64,000 nucleotides of DNA, taken from the NCBI RefSeq assembly GCF_014522265.1, contig NZ_CP017024.1, positions 3,136,001 through 3,200,000 of the forward strand, written 5' to 3'. This document shows positions 19,383 to 28,346 of the stretch, piece by piece (positions within the stretch are counted from its first letter, which is position 1; each line of letters opens with the position of its first letter). The notes beneath the pieces are model-generated. The model ran no database searches. It worked only from the letters and a program-made list of their open reading frames with translations, and was not told the origin of the DNA. This DNA comes from Pseudomonas oryzihabitans (GTDB lineage: Bacteria > Pseudomonadota > Gammaproteobacteria > Pseudomonadales > Pseudomonadaceae). Made by a program: the position numbers and the translations under genes.

Positions 19383-20258
19383 CTAGAACGCCTGCAGATA
19401 GCCGATCACCTCGGCGGCACCCAGGCGTTCGAGAATCTCGGCGAGGACGCGGGTGGTCGCCACTTCATTGGGTAGCAACAACCACTCCAGATCCTGGCCA
19501 GGTGCGGGCAGCGGCAGGCGGGCATAGTCGAGCTTCAACCCCAGCAGCACCTGGACGAAGTCCGGGTGATTCCAGACCGCATTGGGCAGGGCATAGACCG
19601 CGAAGGCCTCCTGCAGGCGGTTGATGGCCGCCTGATCCAGGCTCAGGCACTGAATCTGCGCCGGCACTTCCACGGCGATACCGCGGATGCGGGCGTAGGC
19701 GATGATGCTGGCAAGGGCGAGGGTGGTGGCCGCCTCGTTTTCCAGGAACAGCCGCGTGCCCCGCCAACTGGCCTGGCGCAGGCGCAAGGGCTGCTCCGCA
19801 GAGAGATTCGGCAGGGTGCGATAGAGCGCTGCCTGGAAATCCCGATAGCCGATGATCCGGACCTGCTCGCGAGCCGCAGGCAGGGCGGCCAGTTCTTCCA
19901 GTTGCACCGCGAAGTCAGAGTCGCTGTCGCCCAGCCGCTGGCAGAGGCCTTCGATGGCGCGCAGGTCCAGGGCGGCGACCTGCTGGGTATCGGCGATCAC
20001 CAGCTGGCTGAGCAGGGCATGGGCGCGACTCTTGATCTCCTGGGTCGGACCGGACAGGGCGGCGCGTGGCAGGCCAAGGAGCAGATGCAGGGGGTGGCCT
20101 TCATCCCACCAAAGACTGGCGCTGGGCGCGGGCAGGGGGAGAAAGGCATCGGCCAGGCGTTCCAGGCAACGCTGGATGCGGCGACTGGCCAGCGAGGGAT
20201 GCAGATGCAAGGCCAGTGAAGACCAGGGGCTGCCCAGGAGGTTGGCACTGTTGCTCAT
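19383..20258 (-). CDS. Conserved hypothetical protein next to pyrD
   Basis: A 291-residue protein I do not recognise by domain. No signal peptide or membrane helix is evident; it is Leu/Ala-rich and probably cytoplasmic. The ATG at 20258 has GGAG five bases upstream. Notable stretches are IIGYRDFQAALYRTLPNLSA in the middle and a C-terminus LGAAEVIGYLQAF. It is divergent from pyrD, and I recall an uncharacterised gene in this position in other pseudomonads, so it is probably a real conserved gene. Confidence 0.75.
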   Translation of the reverse strand: MSNSANLLGSPWSSLALHLHPSLASRRIQRCLERLADAFLPLPAPSASLWWDEGHPLHLLLGLPRAALSGPTQEIKSRAHALLSQLVIADTQQVAALDLRAIEGLCQRLGDSDSDFAVQLEELAALPAAREQVRIIGYRDFQAALYRTLPNLSAEQPLRLRQASWRGTRLFLENEAATTLALASIIAYARIRGIAVEVPAQIQCLSLDQAAINRLQEAFAVYALPNAVWNHPDFVQVLLGLKLDYARLPLPAPGQDLEWLLLPNEVATTRVLAEILERLGAAEVIGYLQAF

Positions 20259-20406
20259 GAGGTCTCCGGGGCGGATAGGAACTGCACGACCGATTCTAGC
20301 GTGGGACAGACAGCGTTATCGTCAAATGATTCCTGAAAGGTAGGATCTTTTGTGCGAGTGACCGTTCGAGTCCGGGGCGAGCGACGTATGGCGGGTGGCA
20401 AGCCTG

Positions 20407-20412
20407 TATAAT
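20407..20412 (+). promoter_or_regulatory. Putative -10 element of pyrD
   Basis: A perfect TATAAT lies 32 bases upstream of the pyrD ATG. No good -35 hexamer is found 16-18 bases before it, so the assignment rests on the -10 and position alone. Confidence 0.5.
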
Positions 20413-20443
20413 GCGCGCTTTCCGAATTGCCTGTGAGTCCGCC

Positions 20444-21463
20444 ATGTACGACGCGCTCCGTCCTCTGCTTTTCAAAATGTCTCCCGAAGGATCGCATGAT
20501 CTGGCGTTGGACCTGATCGGCGCCGCGGGTCGGCTGGGCCTGACGGGCCTCGGTCGGCGGCCGGGCCGGCTGCCGGTGCAGGTCATGGGTCTGGAGTTTC
20601 CCAATCCGGTGGGTCTGGCCGCCGGACTCGACAAGAACGGCGCCGCCATCGACGGCTTTGCCGGTCTGGGCTTCGGCTTCATCGAGATCGGTACCGTGAC
20701 GCCTCGGCCGCAGCCGGGCAATCCCAAGCCGCGGCTGTTCCGCCTTGAGCAGGCCGACGCCATCATCAACCGCATGGGTTTCAATAATGCGGGCGTGGAT
20801 GCCCTGATCGAGCGGGTCAAGGCTGCCCGCTTCCAGGGCGTACTGGGGATCAACATCGGCAAGAACGCCAGTACCCCGGTGGAACGGGCGGTGGACGACT
20901 ACCTGATCGGTCTGGAGCGGGTCTATGCCCACGCCAGCTACATCACGGTAAACGTGAGCTCGCCCAACACGCCCGGCTTGCGCAGCCTGCAATTCGGCGA
21001 TGCGCTCAAGAGCCTGCTGGAAGCCCTGCGCCAGCGTCAGGAAGACCTGGCGGTCCGGCACGGCCGGCGGGTGCCCATCGCCATCAAGATCGCTCCGGAC
21101 CTGACCGATGCAGAGATCGTGTTGACCGCCCAGGCGATACGCGATGCCGGGATGGACGCCATCATCGCCACCAACACCACGCTGGGCCGGGAAGGAGTGG
21201 AGAATCTGCCCTATGCCGCCGAGGCTGGTGGCCTGTCGGGTGCTCCGGTGCGGGAGAAGAGTACCCATGTGGTACGGGTGCTGGCCGCTGAGCTGGGTGG
21301 TCGACTGCCGATCATCGCGGCGGGTGGGATCCTGTCCGGGGAAGATGCGGCGGAAAAGATCGCGGCGGGCGCCAGTCTGGTGCAGCTCTACAGCGGCTTC
21401 ATCTATCGCGGACCGGCGTTGATCCGGGAAGCCGTGGATGCGATCGCCGCGGCGCGCCCCTGA
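20444..21463 (+). CDS. pyrD: Dihydroorotate dehydrogenase (quinone, class 2)
   Basis: A membrane-associated flavoenzyme that oxidises dihydroorotate to orotate with quinone as acceptor, the fourth step of pyrimidine synthesis. The start [20 protein letters not shown] is the class 2 N-terminal helix; an in-frame start 33 bases earlier is unlikely. [20 protein letters not shown], the catalytic-Ser loop [17 protein letters not shown], the Lys of AIKIAPDL and the FMN-phosphate loop [10 protein letters not shown] are visible. Length 339 is normal for the class. Confidence 0.97.
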   Translation: MYDALRPLLFKMSPEGSHDLALDLIGAAGRLGLTGLGRRPGRLPVQVMGLEFPNPVGLAAGLDKNGAAIDGFAGLGFGFIEIGTVTPRPQPGNPKPRLFRLEQADAIINRMGFNNAGVDALIERVKAARFQGVLGINIGKNASTPVERAVDDYLIGLERVYAHASYITVNVSSPNTPGLRSLQFGDALKSLLEALRQRQEDLAVRHGRRVPIAIKIAPDLTDAEIVLTAQAIRDAGMDAIIATNTTLGREGVENLPYAAEAGGLSGAPVREKSTHVVRVLAAELGGRLPIIAAGGILSGEDAAEKIAAGASLVQLYSGFIYRGPALIREAVDAIAAARP

Positions 21464-21468
21464 GGGGA

Positions 21469-21489
21469 GGGGGCTCGCTGGGAGCCCCC
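21469..21489 (+). terminator. GC-rich hairpin after pyrD
   Basis: GGGGGCTC and GAGCCCCC pair across a 5-base loop directly after the pyrD stop. There is no T run, so it may act with Rho or only protect the 3' end. A second dyad, GGAAGC/GCTTCC at 21549-21565, lies nearer the convergent rmf and could serve that gene. Confidence 0.45.
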
Positions 21490-21580
21490 GTGGGACCGGG
21501 TCCCTGATCCCGGGAGAGGATCTGACTGGAAAGAAGCCAGAACGCTGTGGAAGCCCGGGGCTTCCGCTAGTGAAATCGAA

Positions 21581-21796
21581 TTAGCCTGCGGCTTGAAGTT
21601 GATTCATGCGTTGAAGACCGGCGGTGCCTACGTAGCCGTCCCATTGGTCGCTACGGCCCTCACGCCAGCCATTGAGCCAGGCCTGCCGGACGGCGTCCTG
21701 GGTGAAGGGGCAGAGGTCCCGCGATTTGCCCACAATGCCGTGCTGATAACCACGCTGGAAAGCTCGTTCCATTGGATCACGCTTGAGTCTTCTCAT
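21581..21796 (-). CDS. rmf: Ribosome modulation factor
   Basis: A 71-residue basic protein that pairs 70S ribosomes into inactive 100S dimers in stationary phase. The start at 21796 gives MRRLKRDPMERAFQRGYQHG, the family N-terminus; SRDLCPF and QAWLNGWREGRSDQWDGY are equally characteristic. GAGG lies about ten bases upstream. It is convergent with pyrD, the usual Pseudomonas arrangement. A second ribosome-hibernation-type protein is encoded 5 kb away (26.6 kb). Confidence 0.96.
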   Translation of the reverse strand: MRRLKRDPMERAFQRGYQHGIVGKSRDLCPFTQDAVRQAWLNGWREGRSDQWDGYVGTAGLQRMNQLQAAG

Positions 21797-22101
21797 AGGG
21801 TAGTGCCCTCGTAGGTTGACTTGCAGATTGTCCATGGCCCGTTGCAGGCCTGGATGCCAGAGCCGGCGTCCTGACATCCGCCCCGCACCTTCGCGCTGCG
21901 GGTGGTCAATTACTAACCAAAGGGGCTCCGGCTGGGAACGACCTTTTAGCTATAAGCCGTAATCAAATCGAAATGAAATGGCGATAAACCGCCGCTGGAA
22001 TGCCGTCACTGCGGCTTGTTGAGACGCAGTCAAACCTTCTCGCGAGGAGCTGTCCTTGGCGGTCAATCCGACCAAAGGCAGAAAGCTCCTCGCGCTAACC
22101 T
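21797..22101. promoter_or_regulatory. Divergent intergenic region rmf / rlmKL with structured leader
   Basis: A 305-base gap. The stretch 21905-21995 is AT-rich relative to its neighbours and probably holds promoters for one or both genes. The right side carries a long inverted repeat, described separately. I see no convincing named operator. Confidence 0.5.
22041..22094 (+). repeat. 11-bp inverted repeat in the rlmKL leader
   Basis: CGCGAGGAGCT (22041-22051) pairs perfectly with AGCTCCTCGCG (22084-22094), ending seven bases before the rlmKL ATG. Inner arms CCTT/AAGG and GGTC/GACC extend it into a single long stem-loop. The outer arm contains GAGGAG, which would be sequestered as a ribosome site. 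Confidence 0.7.
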
Positions 22102-24285
22102 ATGGATTCAACGATGTCCGCGATGCAACAACTCATCCTCACCTGTCCCAAGGGGCTCGAGACCCTGCTGCTGGAAGAGGCCCAGGGCCTCGGCCTGCAG
22201 GAAGCCCGCAGCCAGACCGCGGCGGTGCGCGGCGAGGCGAGTCTCGCGGACGCCTACCGCCTGTGCCTCTGGTCGCGCCTGGCCAACCGGGTGCTGCTGG
22301 TGCTGGCCCGTTTCCCGGTGGAAGATCCCCAGGGCCTGTACCTGGGCGTGCACGGTGTGGAATGGGAAGAACACCTGGCCCCCGACGGTACCCTGGCGGT
22401 GGGCTTCAGTGGCCAGGGCGCCGGCATCGACAACACCCATTTCGGTGCCCTCAAGGTCAAGGACGCCATCGTCGATCGCCTGCGCGAGCGCACCGGGCAG
22501 CGGCCCACGGTGGACAAGATCGCTCCGGATCTGCGCGTCCACCTGCACCTGGAGCGCGGCCAGGCCATCCTCTCGCTGGATCTTTCCGGTCAGAGTCTGC
22601 ACCAGCGTGGTTATCGCCTGCAGCAGGGCGCCGCGCCGCTCAAGGAAAACCTCGCGGCCGCGGTGCTGATCCGCGCCGGCTGGCCGGCCCTGGCCGCGGC
22701 CGGCGGCGCGCTGGCCGACCCCATGTGCGGGGTAGGTACCTTCCTGGTCGAGGCCGGCCTGATGGCGGCGGACATCGCCCCCAACCTGCGCCGCGAGCGC
22801 TGGGGCTTCTCCGCCTGGCTGGGCCACGTGCCCGCGCTCTGGCAGCAGCTGCATCAGGAGGCTGAAGCCCGCGCCGCTGCGGGTCTGGCCAAGGCGCCGA
22901 CCTGGATCCGTGGCTACGAAGCCGATCCGCGACTGATCCAGCCGGCGCGCAACAACATCGAGCGGGCCGGGCTGTCCGAGTGGATCAAGGTCTACCAGGG
23001 CGAGGTCGCCAGCTTCGAGCCGCGGCCGGACAAGGGCCAGACCGGCCTGGTGATCTGCAACCCGCCCTATGGCGAGCGCCTGGGCGATGAAGCCAGCCTG
23101 CTGTACCTCTATCAGAATCTCGGCGAGCGGCTGCGTCAGGCCTGCCTTGGCTGGCGCGCGGGGGTCTTCACCGGCGCGCCCGAGCTGGGCAAGCGCATGG
23201 GCATCCGCAGCCACAAGCAATACGCCTTCTGGAACGGCGCCTTGCCCTGCAAGCTGCTGATGTTCGAGGTCGAGACCCGTCAGTTCGTCACTGGCAGCCG
23301 CAACGGCGAGCGTTCGACCACCGACCAGGCGGCCGAGCCGGCCAAGCTCAGCGAGGGCGGCCAGATGTTCGCCAATCGCCTGCAGAAGAATCTCAAGCAG
23401 CTCGGCAAGTGGGCGCGTAACCAGGGCGTGCAGTGCTATCGCCTCTATGACGCCGACATGCCCGAGTATGCAGTGGCGGTGGATCTCTATGGCGATCGGG
23501 TGCACGTGCAGGAATACGCGCCGCCGCGCTCCATCGATCCGGACAAGGCCCAGGCCCGTCTGCTCGATGCCCTGGCGGCCATTCCCCAGGCGCTGGACAT
23601 CGATCCGTCAATGGTGGTGGTCAAGCGGCGCGAGCGACAGAGTGGTACCAAGCAGTACGAACGCCAGGCCGCCCAGGGTGAGTTCCTGCAGGTGGAAGAA
23701 GCGGGTGCCAAGCTGCTGGTCAATCTCACCGATTACCTGGATACCGGTCTGTTCCTCGATCACCGTCCGCTGCGCCTGCGGCTGCGCCAGGAAGCCCAGG
23801 GCAAGAGATTCCTCAACTTGTTCTGCTACACCGGTGCCGCCACGGTGCAGGCCGCAGTAGGCGGGGCGCGGAGCACCACCAGCGTCGACCTGTCGCGAAC
23901 CTACCTGGACTGGGCCCGGCGCAACCTGGCCCTCAACGGCTTCTCCGAGCGGCATCGCCTGGAGCAGGGTGATGTGCTGCACTGGCTGGAAAACGATCGT
24001 GGCGAATATGATCTGATCTTCGTCGATCCGCCGACCTTCTCCAACTCCAAGCGTCTGGAAGGGGTGTTCGACGTCCAGCGCGATCACGTCGCCCTGATCG
24101 ACTCGGCCATGGCCCACCTGAGTCGCAATGGCGTGCTGTACTTCTCCAACAACTTCCGCAAGTTCGAGTTGGACGCAGGCCTCGCCGAGCGTTATCGCGT
24201 CGAAGAGATCAGCGCCAGCACCCTGGATCCGGACTTCGCGCGCAATCCCAAGATCCATCGCGCCTGGCGGTTCAGCCTGCAATGA
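22102..24285 (+). CDS. rlmL: Bifunctional 23S rRNA methyltransferase RlmKL
   Basis: A two-headed enzyme that methylates 23S rRNA at G2445 (RlmL half, m2G) and G2069 (RlmK half, m7G). The N-terminal half begins with a THUMP domain (LILTCPKGLETLLLEEA) and has the methylase motifs ADPMCGVGTFLVEA and VICNPPYGERLGDE. The C-terminal half has FLNLFCYTGAATVQA and LIFVDPPTFSNSKR. Length 727 fits the fused family. In-frame ATGs at 22102, 22114 and 22123 are all possible and none has a clear ribosome site; 22114 or 22123 would fit homologues equally well. A 9-bp dyad at 24306-24336 may be its terminator. Confidence 0.95.
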   Translation: MDSTMSAMQQLILTCPKGLETLLLEEAQGLGLQEARSQTAAVRGEASLADAYRLCLWSRLANRVLLVLARFPVEDPQGLYLGVHGVEWEEHLAPDGTLAVGFSGQGAGIDNTHFGALKVKDAIVDRLRERTGQRPTVDKIAPDLRVHLHLERGQAILSLDLSGQSLHQRGYRLQQGAAPLKENLAAAVLIRAGWPALAAAGGALADPMCGVGTFLVEAGLMAADIAPNLRRERWGFSAWLGHVPALWQQLHQEAEARAAAGLAKAPTWIRGYEADPRLIQPARNNIERAGLSEWIKVYQGEVASFEPRPDKGQTGLVICNPPYGERLGDEASLLYLYQNLGERLRQACLGWRAGVFTGAPELGKRMGIRSHKQYAFWNGALPCKLLMFEVETRQFVTGSRNGERSTTDQAAEPAKLSEGGQMFANRLQKNLKQLGKWARNQGVQCYRLYDADMPEYAVAVDLYGDRVHVQEYAPPRSIDPDKAQARLLDALAAIPQALDIDPSMVVVKRRERQSGTKQYERQAAQGEFLQVEEAGAKLLVNLTDYLDTGLFLDHRPLRLRLRQEAQGKRFLNLFCYTGAATVQAAVGGARSTTSVDLSRTYLDWARRNLALNGFSERHRLEQGDVLHWLENDRGEYDLIFVDPPTFSNSKRLEGVFDVQRDHVALIDSAMAHLSRNGVLYFSNNFRKFELDAGLAERYRVEEISASTLDPDFARNPKIHRAWRFSLQ

Positions 24286-24452
24286 GGTCCGCCGCCTGAA
24301 CTGCCGCTGAACGGGTCGGGCATCGAGCCGTTCAGCCTGTGATCCGGCGCAATCCAGCCTTTTCCCGGGAACACCCGACCCCGCCATGCCGTCCACAATG
24401 ACGGCGCGGCGCTGGGTCGTGCCTGGCGGGACGTGGAGGGAAAGGTTCTACA

Positions 24453-25487
24453 ATGCTGGTTTCACTGCAGGCTCTCAGGGCCCTGGCCGCCTGGCTGGTG
24501 GTCTTTCATCACTTCATGCAGGTGTTCTTCGACTTCCACGCCGACAGCCTCGGCGGTCATCTGCTCTCCACCCGGGGACAGGTCGGGGTCGATATCTTCT
24601 TCGTGCTCAGTGGCTTCGTGATCTACCTGTCCACCGCCGGCCGATCGCTCAGGCGCAGCACCTTCCTCTGGCACCGCATCGCCCGTATCGTCCCGGCCTA
24701 TTGGCTGTACACCGCGGTGACGGCGCTGATCCTCTATCTGGCCAGCGACGTGATGCCCATCTATGGCGTCGCCGCCCGTGAATTGCTGCTCTCGCTGTTC
24801 TTCATTCCCAGCGAGAACCCCGCGGGCTTCGGCCATTATCCGATCCTGCCGGTGGGCTGGACGCTCAACTTCGAGATGCTGTTCTACCTGCTGTTCGCCC
24901 TGTCCTTCGGCGTGGCCGAGCGCTGGCGCATCGGCGTGGTCAGCCTGCTGGTGATCCTGGTCAGCCTGGTGCTGGCCCGCGAGTCCTTTGTCAGCAGCTT
25001 CTATCGCAATCCGATCATCTTCGAATTCCTGCTGGGCGTGAGCCTGGCCGCGCTTTATCGCCGCGGCGCCCTGCGCGGACCCCGGCCGCTGGCGCTGGCG
25101 GCGGCCCTGGCGGCCCTGACCTGCCTGGTGGCCTTTCCGGCCGACCATCCCTGGCGCCTGCTGACCTGGGGCGTGCCCAGTGCGGTCCTGGTGGGCGCCT
25201 GCGTAATCCTCGAGCCCTGGTTCGCCGGCTCGCGCCTGTGCAAGGCGATGGGGGACTGGTCCTATTCGGTTTATCTGGTGCACGTCATCGTGCTCTGGCT
25301 GGGCGACTACTGGCTGCACCAGCAGTGGGGTTTCAGCCCCTACCAGACCCTGGCGGTCTGTCTCCCGGTGATCCTGCTGCTGGCCTGGGGGAGCTACGAA
25401 TGGATCGAGCGACGCCTCTCCCGCACCCTGCGCCAGCTGGGCGAACGCCTGGCGGGACGGCGTCCGCAGTGGGTGGCCGGTCAGTAG
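24453..25487 (+). CDS. Acyltransferase 3 family membrane protein
   Basis: A 344-residue polytopic membrane protein of the AT3 family (OafA/NodX-like), which transfers acyl groups to sugars of surface glycans or lipids. The N-terminal LQALRALAAWLVVFHHF carries the family RxxA and HH motifs, followed by VGVDIFFVLSGFVIY. About ten hydrophobic helices are visible, and YSVYLVHVIV near the C-terminus is also typical. No polysaccharide genes are adjacent, so the acceptor is unknown. It overlaps the convergent oxidoreductase gene by 7 bases. GGAGGG precedes the ATG. Confidence 0.88.
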   Translation: MLVSLQALRALAAWLVVFHHFMQVFFDFHADSLGGHLLSTRGQVGVDIFFVLSGFVIYLSTAGRSLRRSTFLWHRIARIVPAYWLYTAVTALILYLASDVMPIYGVAARELLLSLFFIPSENPAGFGHYPILPVGWTLNFEMLFYLLFALSFGVAERWRIGVVSLLVILVSLVLARESFVSSFYRNPIIFEFLLGVSLAALYRRGALRGPRPLALAAALAALTCLVAFPADHPWRLLTWGVPSAVLVGACVILEPWFAGSRLCKAMGDWSYSVYLVHVIVLWLGDYWLHQQWGFSPYQTLAVCLPVILLLAWGSYEWIERRLSRTLRQLGERLAGRRPQWVAGQ

Positions 25488-26539
25488 GACGCGCGTTCGG
25501 CGGCGGTGAGTTCGGGCAGCAGCGCTCGACCTTCCGCCGAGGAGCGCTGGGCGGCTTCCAGCAGGGCCATCAGCGCGCAGGCCTGGGCCGGAGGGACGGG
25601 ATTGGTGGCGCGCCCGGCGAGGGCCTCGACCAGGGCGAGGTAGTAGCGGCGGTGATCGCCCGCCGGCGTCGGCAACGCCTGGCGTTCGCCATCGCCGGTG
25701 ATGAGCCAGCCCGAATCCGGATCCTGGCCCCAGTCCGGACCACCGGGGCGCACGCCGGCCTTGAGCGCGTCTTCCTGGCAATCCGCTCCCTGCTTGATCC
25801 AGCTGCCCGCGGTACCCTGGGCGAGAAAGCGCGGCACACCGCCTGCGGCCAGCATCCCGGCTCTCAGGGTCACTTGACGGGTGCCGTAGTCCAGTTGCAC
25901 CTGGAACCAGTCGTCGGTGAGGGCGCCGGCGCGCTGCCGCACCAGCTGCGCCTGTAGGCGCTCGGGCAGGCCGAACAGGCAGAGCGCCTGATCCAGCAGG
26001 TGGGGGCCGAGGTCGAACCAGAGTCCACTGCCGGGGAGTGCCGCTTCGCGCCAGCGCGTGCGTACCTCGGGACGAAAGCGCTCGATGCGCGATTCCAGGC
26101 TGGTCAGCTCACCCAGGGCGCCACTGGCGAGTACCGCCTGCAGCCCGAGAAAATCACTGTCCCAGCGGCGATTCTGGAACACCGACAGCAACCGGCCGGC
26201 CTGTTCGGCTTCAGCGGCCAGTTGCCTGGCTTCGGCGAGGGTAACGGTAAAGGGCTTGTCGACCACCACGTGCTTGCCGGCGGCCAGGGCGGCGCTGGCG
26301 AGGGGCGCATGGGTCTGGTTGGGTGAGGCGATCACCACCAGGTCGATGGCTGGATCCTGCACCGCGGCCAGGTAGTCCGCGGTGACGCGCACCTTGGGCA
26401 GGTCGGCCTGTACGCGCGCGGCATCCCGTGAGGCCACCAGCTCCAGGCTAAGACCGGGAATCGACCCCAGCAGGGGACCATGGAAGGTCTGACCGACGAA
26501 GCCGTAACCGATCAGGGCGACGCGAAAGGGGGAGGGCAT
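25481..26539 (-). CDS. Gfo/Idh/MocA family oxidoreductase
   Basis: A 352-residue NAD(P)-dependent oxidoreductase, probably acting on a sugar or polyol. The Rossmann loop VALIGYGFVGQTFHGPLL is at the N-terminus, GKHVVVDKPFTVTLAEA carries the family's catalytic Lys (EKP variant, here DKP), and DLGPHLLDQALCLFG holds the D-G-H-L-D substrate motif. Length and layout match the YdgJ-like branch. Substrate and direction cannot be read from the sequence. It stands alone, convergent with the acyltransferase. Confidence 0.88.
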   Translation of the reverse strand: MPSPFRVALIGYGFVGQTFHGPLLGSIPGLSLELVASRDAARVQADLPKVRVTADYLAAVQDPAIDLVVIASPNQTHAPLASAALAAGKHVVVDKPFTVTLAEARQLAAEAEQAGRLLSVFQNRRWDSDFLGLQAVLASGALGELTSLESRIERFRPEVRTRWREAALPGSGLWFDLGPHLLDQALCLFGLPERLQAQLVRQRAGALTDDWFQVQLDYGTRQVTLRAGMLAAGGVPRFLAQGTAGSWIKQGADCQEDALKAGVRPGGPDWGQDPDSGWLITGDGERQALPTPAGDHRRYYLALVEALAGRATNPVPPAQACALMALLEAAQRSSAEGRALLPELTAAERASY

Positions 26540-26561
26540 GAGGCATCCTTGTGCCGGGGTG

Positions 26562-26593
26562 GAAAAGAGCGAGGCCGCTCAGGGAGCGGCCTC
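26562..26593 (-). terminator. Rho-independent terminator of the HPF-like gene
   Basis: GAGGCCGCTC (26571-26580) and GAGCGGCCTC (26584-26593) form a 10-bp stem with a 3-base loop. On the minus strand the stem is followed by GCTCTTTTCC. Confidence 0.78.
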
Positions 26594-26620
26594 GGTTGAA
26601 CGCGGAAACCAGAGGTTGCC

Positions 26621-27058
26621 CTATTTCAACTCGTGATCGTGAGCCAGTTGCTCTCTTTCGAGGAATTCGTCCTGCCGCAGGGAGTCCTTGAACTCCTCAG
26701 AGTCCTCCAGGGCCAGGGGGTCATTGAGTTCGCCGCTGGAAAGACGCTTTTTCTCCAGTTTGCCGGACAGGTGGGTAATGGCTCGCAGCAGCTTGTCCGC
26801 TGCACCTTCCACTGCCAGGTCGAGGGAATCGGCCTTGTGAGTTACCGAGAGCGGCTGGTGCCCCTTGATACGGGCCTCCATCTGGCACCGCTTGTCCTGA
26901 GCACCCGATTTGCCGGCGTTTTCGTCGTTGAGGTGCACCTCGACACGGGTCAGGAGTTCGTCGAAGCGATCCAGGCGGTCTTCCACCACGGACGCCACCC
27001 AATTCTGCAAACCGGCACTGCTTTCGATGTTGTGATCACTGTTGACTTGGACTTGCAT
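26621..27058 (-). CDS. HPF/RaiA-like ribosome-associated protein
   Basis: A 145-residue protein whose first ~100 residues look like the S30AE (HPF/YfiA) fold: a start MQVQVNSDHNIESS, then VEDRLDRFDELLTRVEVHLN and a basic/aliphatic helix AADKLLRAITHLSGKLEKKR. The acidic tail DPLALEDSEEFKDSLRQDEF is not the dimerising domain of long HPF, so it sits between the short and long classes. GAGGA lies six bases from the ATG. A role in ribosome hibernation or protection is inferred from family. A possible alternative is a stress-associated paralogue with a different ribosome state. Confidence 0.8.
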   Translation of the reverse strand: MQVQVNSDHNIESSAGLQNWVASVVEDRLDRFDELLTRVEVHLNDENAGKSGAQDKRCQMEARIKGHQPLSVTHKADSLDLAVEGAADKLLRAITHLSGKLEKKRLSSGELNDPLALEDSEEFKDSLRQDEFLEREQLAHDHELK

Positions 27059-27281
27059 GCGGCTTCCTCTTTTTGACGGGCCTGACCATTGGATGAGGCC
27101 GGTCAGGCCGAGGTTCAAGGCTGTTCGTCCGTTGTGCGTGTCACCCGATGTTTCCTTCTGGCAGTGTTGAGGCGCGTCGCAACTTTCGAAAAACGACGCT
27201 CAAGTCGCGGGTCGCTGGCGTTTTGCCCTTATCCACTGATAATGCGCGACCTCTCATCGTCCGTCGCAGTGGGGATTGTCA

Positions 27282-28346
27282 ATGCCAGATGTGCTCACCC
27301 GTGGCCGCAGTTTTGCCCGGCGGCTCTGGCTACCCCGTGCGATAGGTCTGTTGCTCAGCCTCAGTTGCATCGTCTCGGTGCAGCTTACCCAGCCGGTGTC
27401 CATCGGCCTGTGGCTGCTGCTGCTGGCCAATGCGCTGTGCTGGTCGCCGCTCGCCTACTGGCGCGCCGTCCGCGCGCGCGATCCCTATCGCGCCGAGCTG
27501 GGCAATCTGCTGCTGGATTGCGGCTCGGCCGGCTTCTGGGCGGCGAGCATGGGCTTCAATCTCCTGCCCAGCGTGACCCTGCTCGCCATGACCGGTATGA
27601 ACATGCTCGGCGCCGGGGGCCTGGCGTTCTGGCGCCGGGGTCTGCTCGCGCAGCTGGCGGGCATCCTGGTCGGCCTGGTGGTGCTGCGCCATCCGGTCGC
27701 CCTCGAGACCTCCACCGCGCAGATCTATGCCTGCCTGCCGATGATCGTCGCCTATCCCTGGGCCCTGGGCCTGGTGAGCTTTCGCCTGGCGCGGCAGCTG
27801 TCGCGGCGCCAGCAGGAGCTGGAGCTGATCAGCAAGCAGGATGGCATGACCGGCCTGCATAACCGCACCCACTGGGATCAGCTGCTGCAGCGCGAATTCG
27901 CCCGCTGCAAGCGCAGTGGCGCCACGGCCAGCCTGGTGATGATCGACCTGGACAACTTCAAGCTGGTCAACGATCGCTTCGGTCATCAGGCCGGGGACGA
28001 GATGCTGCGGCAATTTTCCGGCCTGCTGGCCCGGACCATCCGCACCAGCGACCTGGCCGGTCGTTTTGGTGGCGATGAATTCGGTATCCTCTTGCCCGAC
28101 ACCTCGCCCGAACGGGCCCTGGACCTGATTCGACGGCTGCAGGAGCGGTTGCACGAGATGCAGGCGGGCGGCCCCGGCGATCGTCAGAACGTCCGCGTCG
28201 GCATGAGCTGCGGCGTCGCCGGATTCGACCGGGCCTACGATGACGTTGCCCACTGGCTGCAGGCCGCCGACTTCGCCCTCTACCGGGCCAAGGCGCAGGG
28301 CCGCGGGCGGGCTGAGGTGGCCGATCCCCAAGGAGTGCTGGCATGA
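27282..28346 (+). CDS. MASE2-GGDEF diguanylate cyclase
   Basis: A 354-residue inner-membrane protein. The N-terminal ~170 residues form a MASE2-like sensor with several membrane helices (LLSLSCIVSVQLTQPVSIGL, SIGLWLLLLANALCWSPLAY). The GGDEF domain begins at QDGMTGLHNRTHW, and the catalytic loop RFGGDEFGILLPD is intact, so it should make c-di-GMP. No RxxD inhibitory site is obvious just before GGDEF (TIRTSDLAGRFGGDEF has R-T-S-D five residues before it, which may be one). ATG 27282 has GGGGA six bases upstream. It resembles AdrA/DgcC-type enzymes that activate cellulose or exopolysaccharide. The stop overlaps ybaK. Confidence 0.92.
   Translation: MPDVLTRGRSFARRLWLPRAIGLLLSLSCIVSVQLTQPVSIGLWLLLLANALCWSPLAYWRAVRARDPYRAELGNLLLDCGSAGFWAASMGFNLLPSVTLLAMTGMNMLGAGGLAFWRRGLLAQLAGILVGLVVLRHPVALETSTAQIYACLPMIVAYPWALGLVSFRLARQLSRRQQELELISKQDGMTGLHNRTHWDQLLQREFARCKRSGATASLVMIDLDNFKLVNDRFGHQAGDEMLRQFSGLLARTIRTSDLAGRFGGDEFGILLPDTSPERALDLIRRLQERLHEMQAGGPGDRQNVRVGMSCGVAGFDRAYDDVAHWLQAADFALYRAKAQGRGRAEVADPQGVLA

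Noticed and set aside
20384-20389. A -35 element for pyrD
   Set aside because: The bases at the correct distance from TATAAT (ACGTAT) do not resemble TTGACA.
22056-22865. 269-codon ORF starting TTG in the rlmKL leader
   Set aside because: It has a fair ribosome site but soon becomes Gly/Arg/Pro-rich and overlaps rlmKL in another frame. Only its first codons could matter, as a possible upstream ORF.
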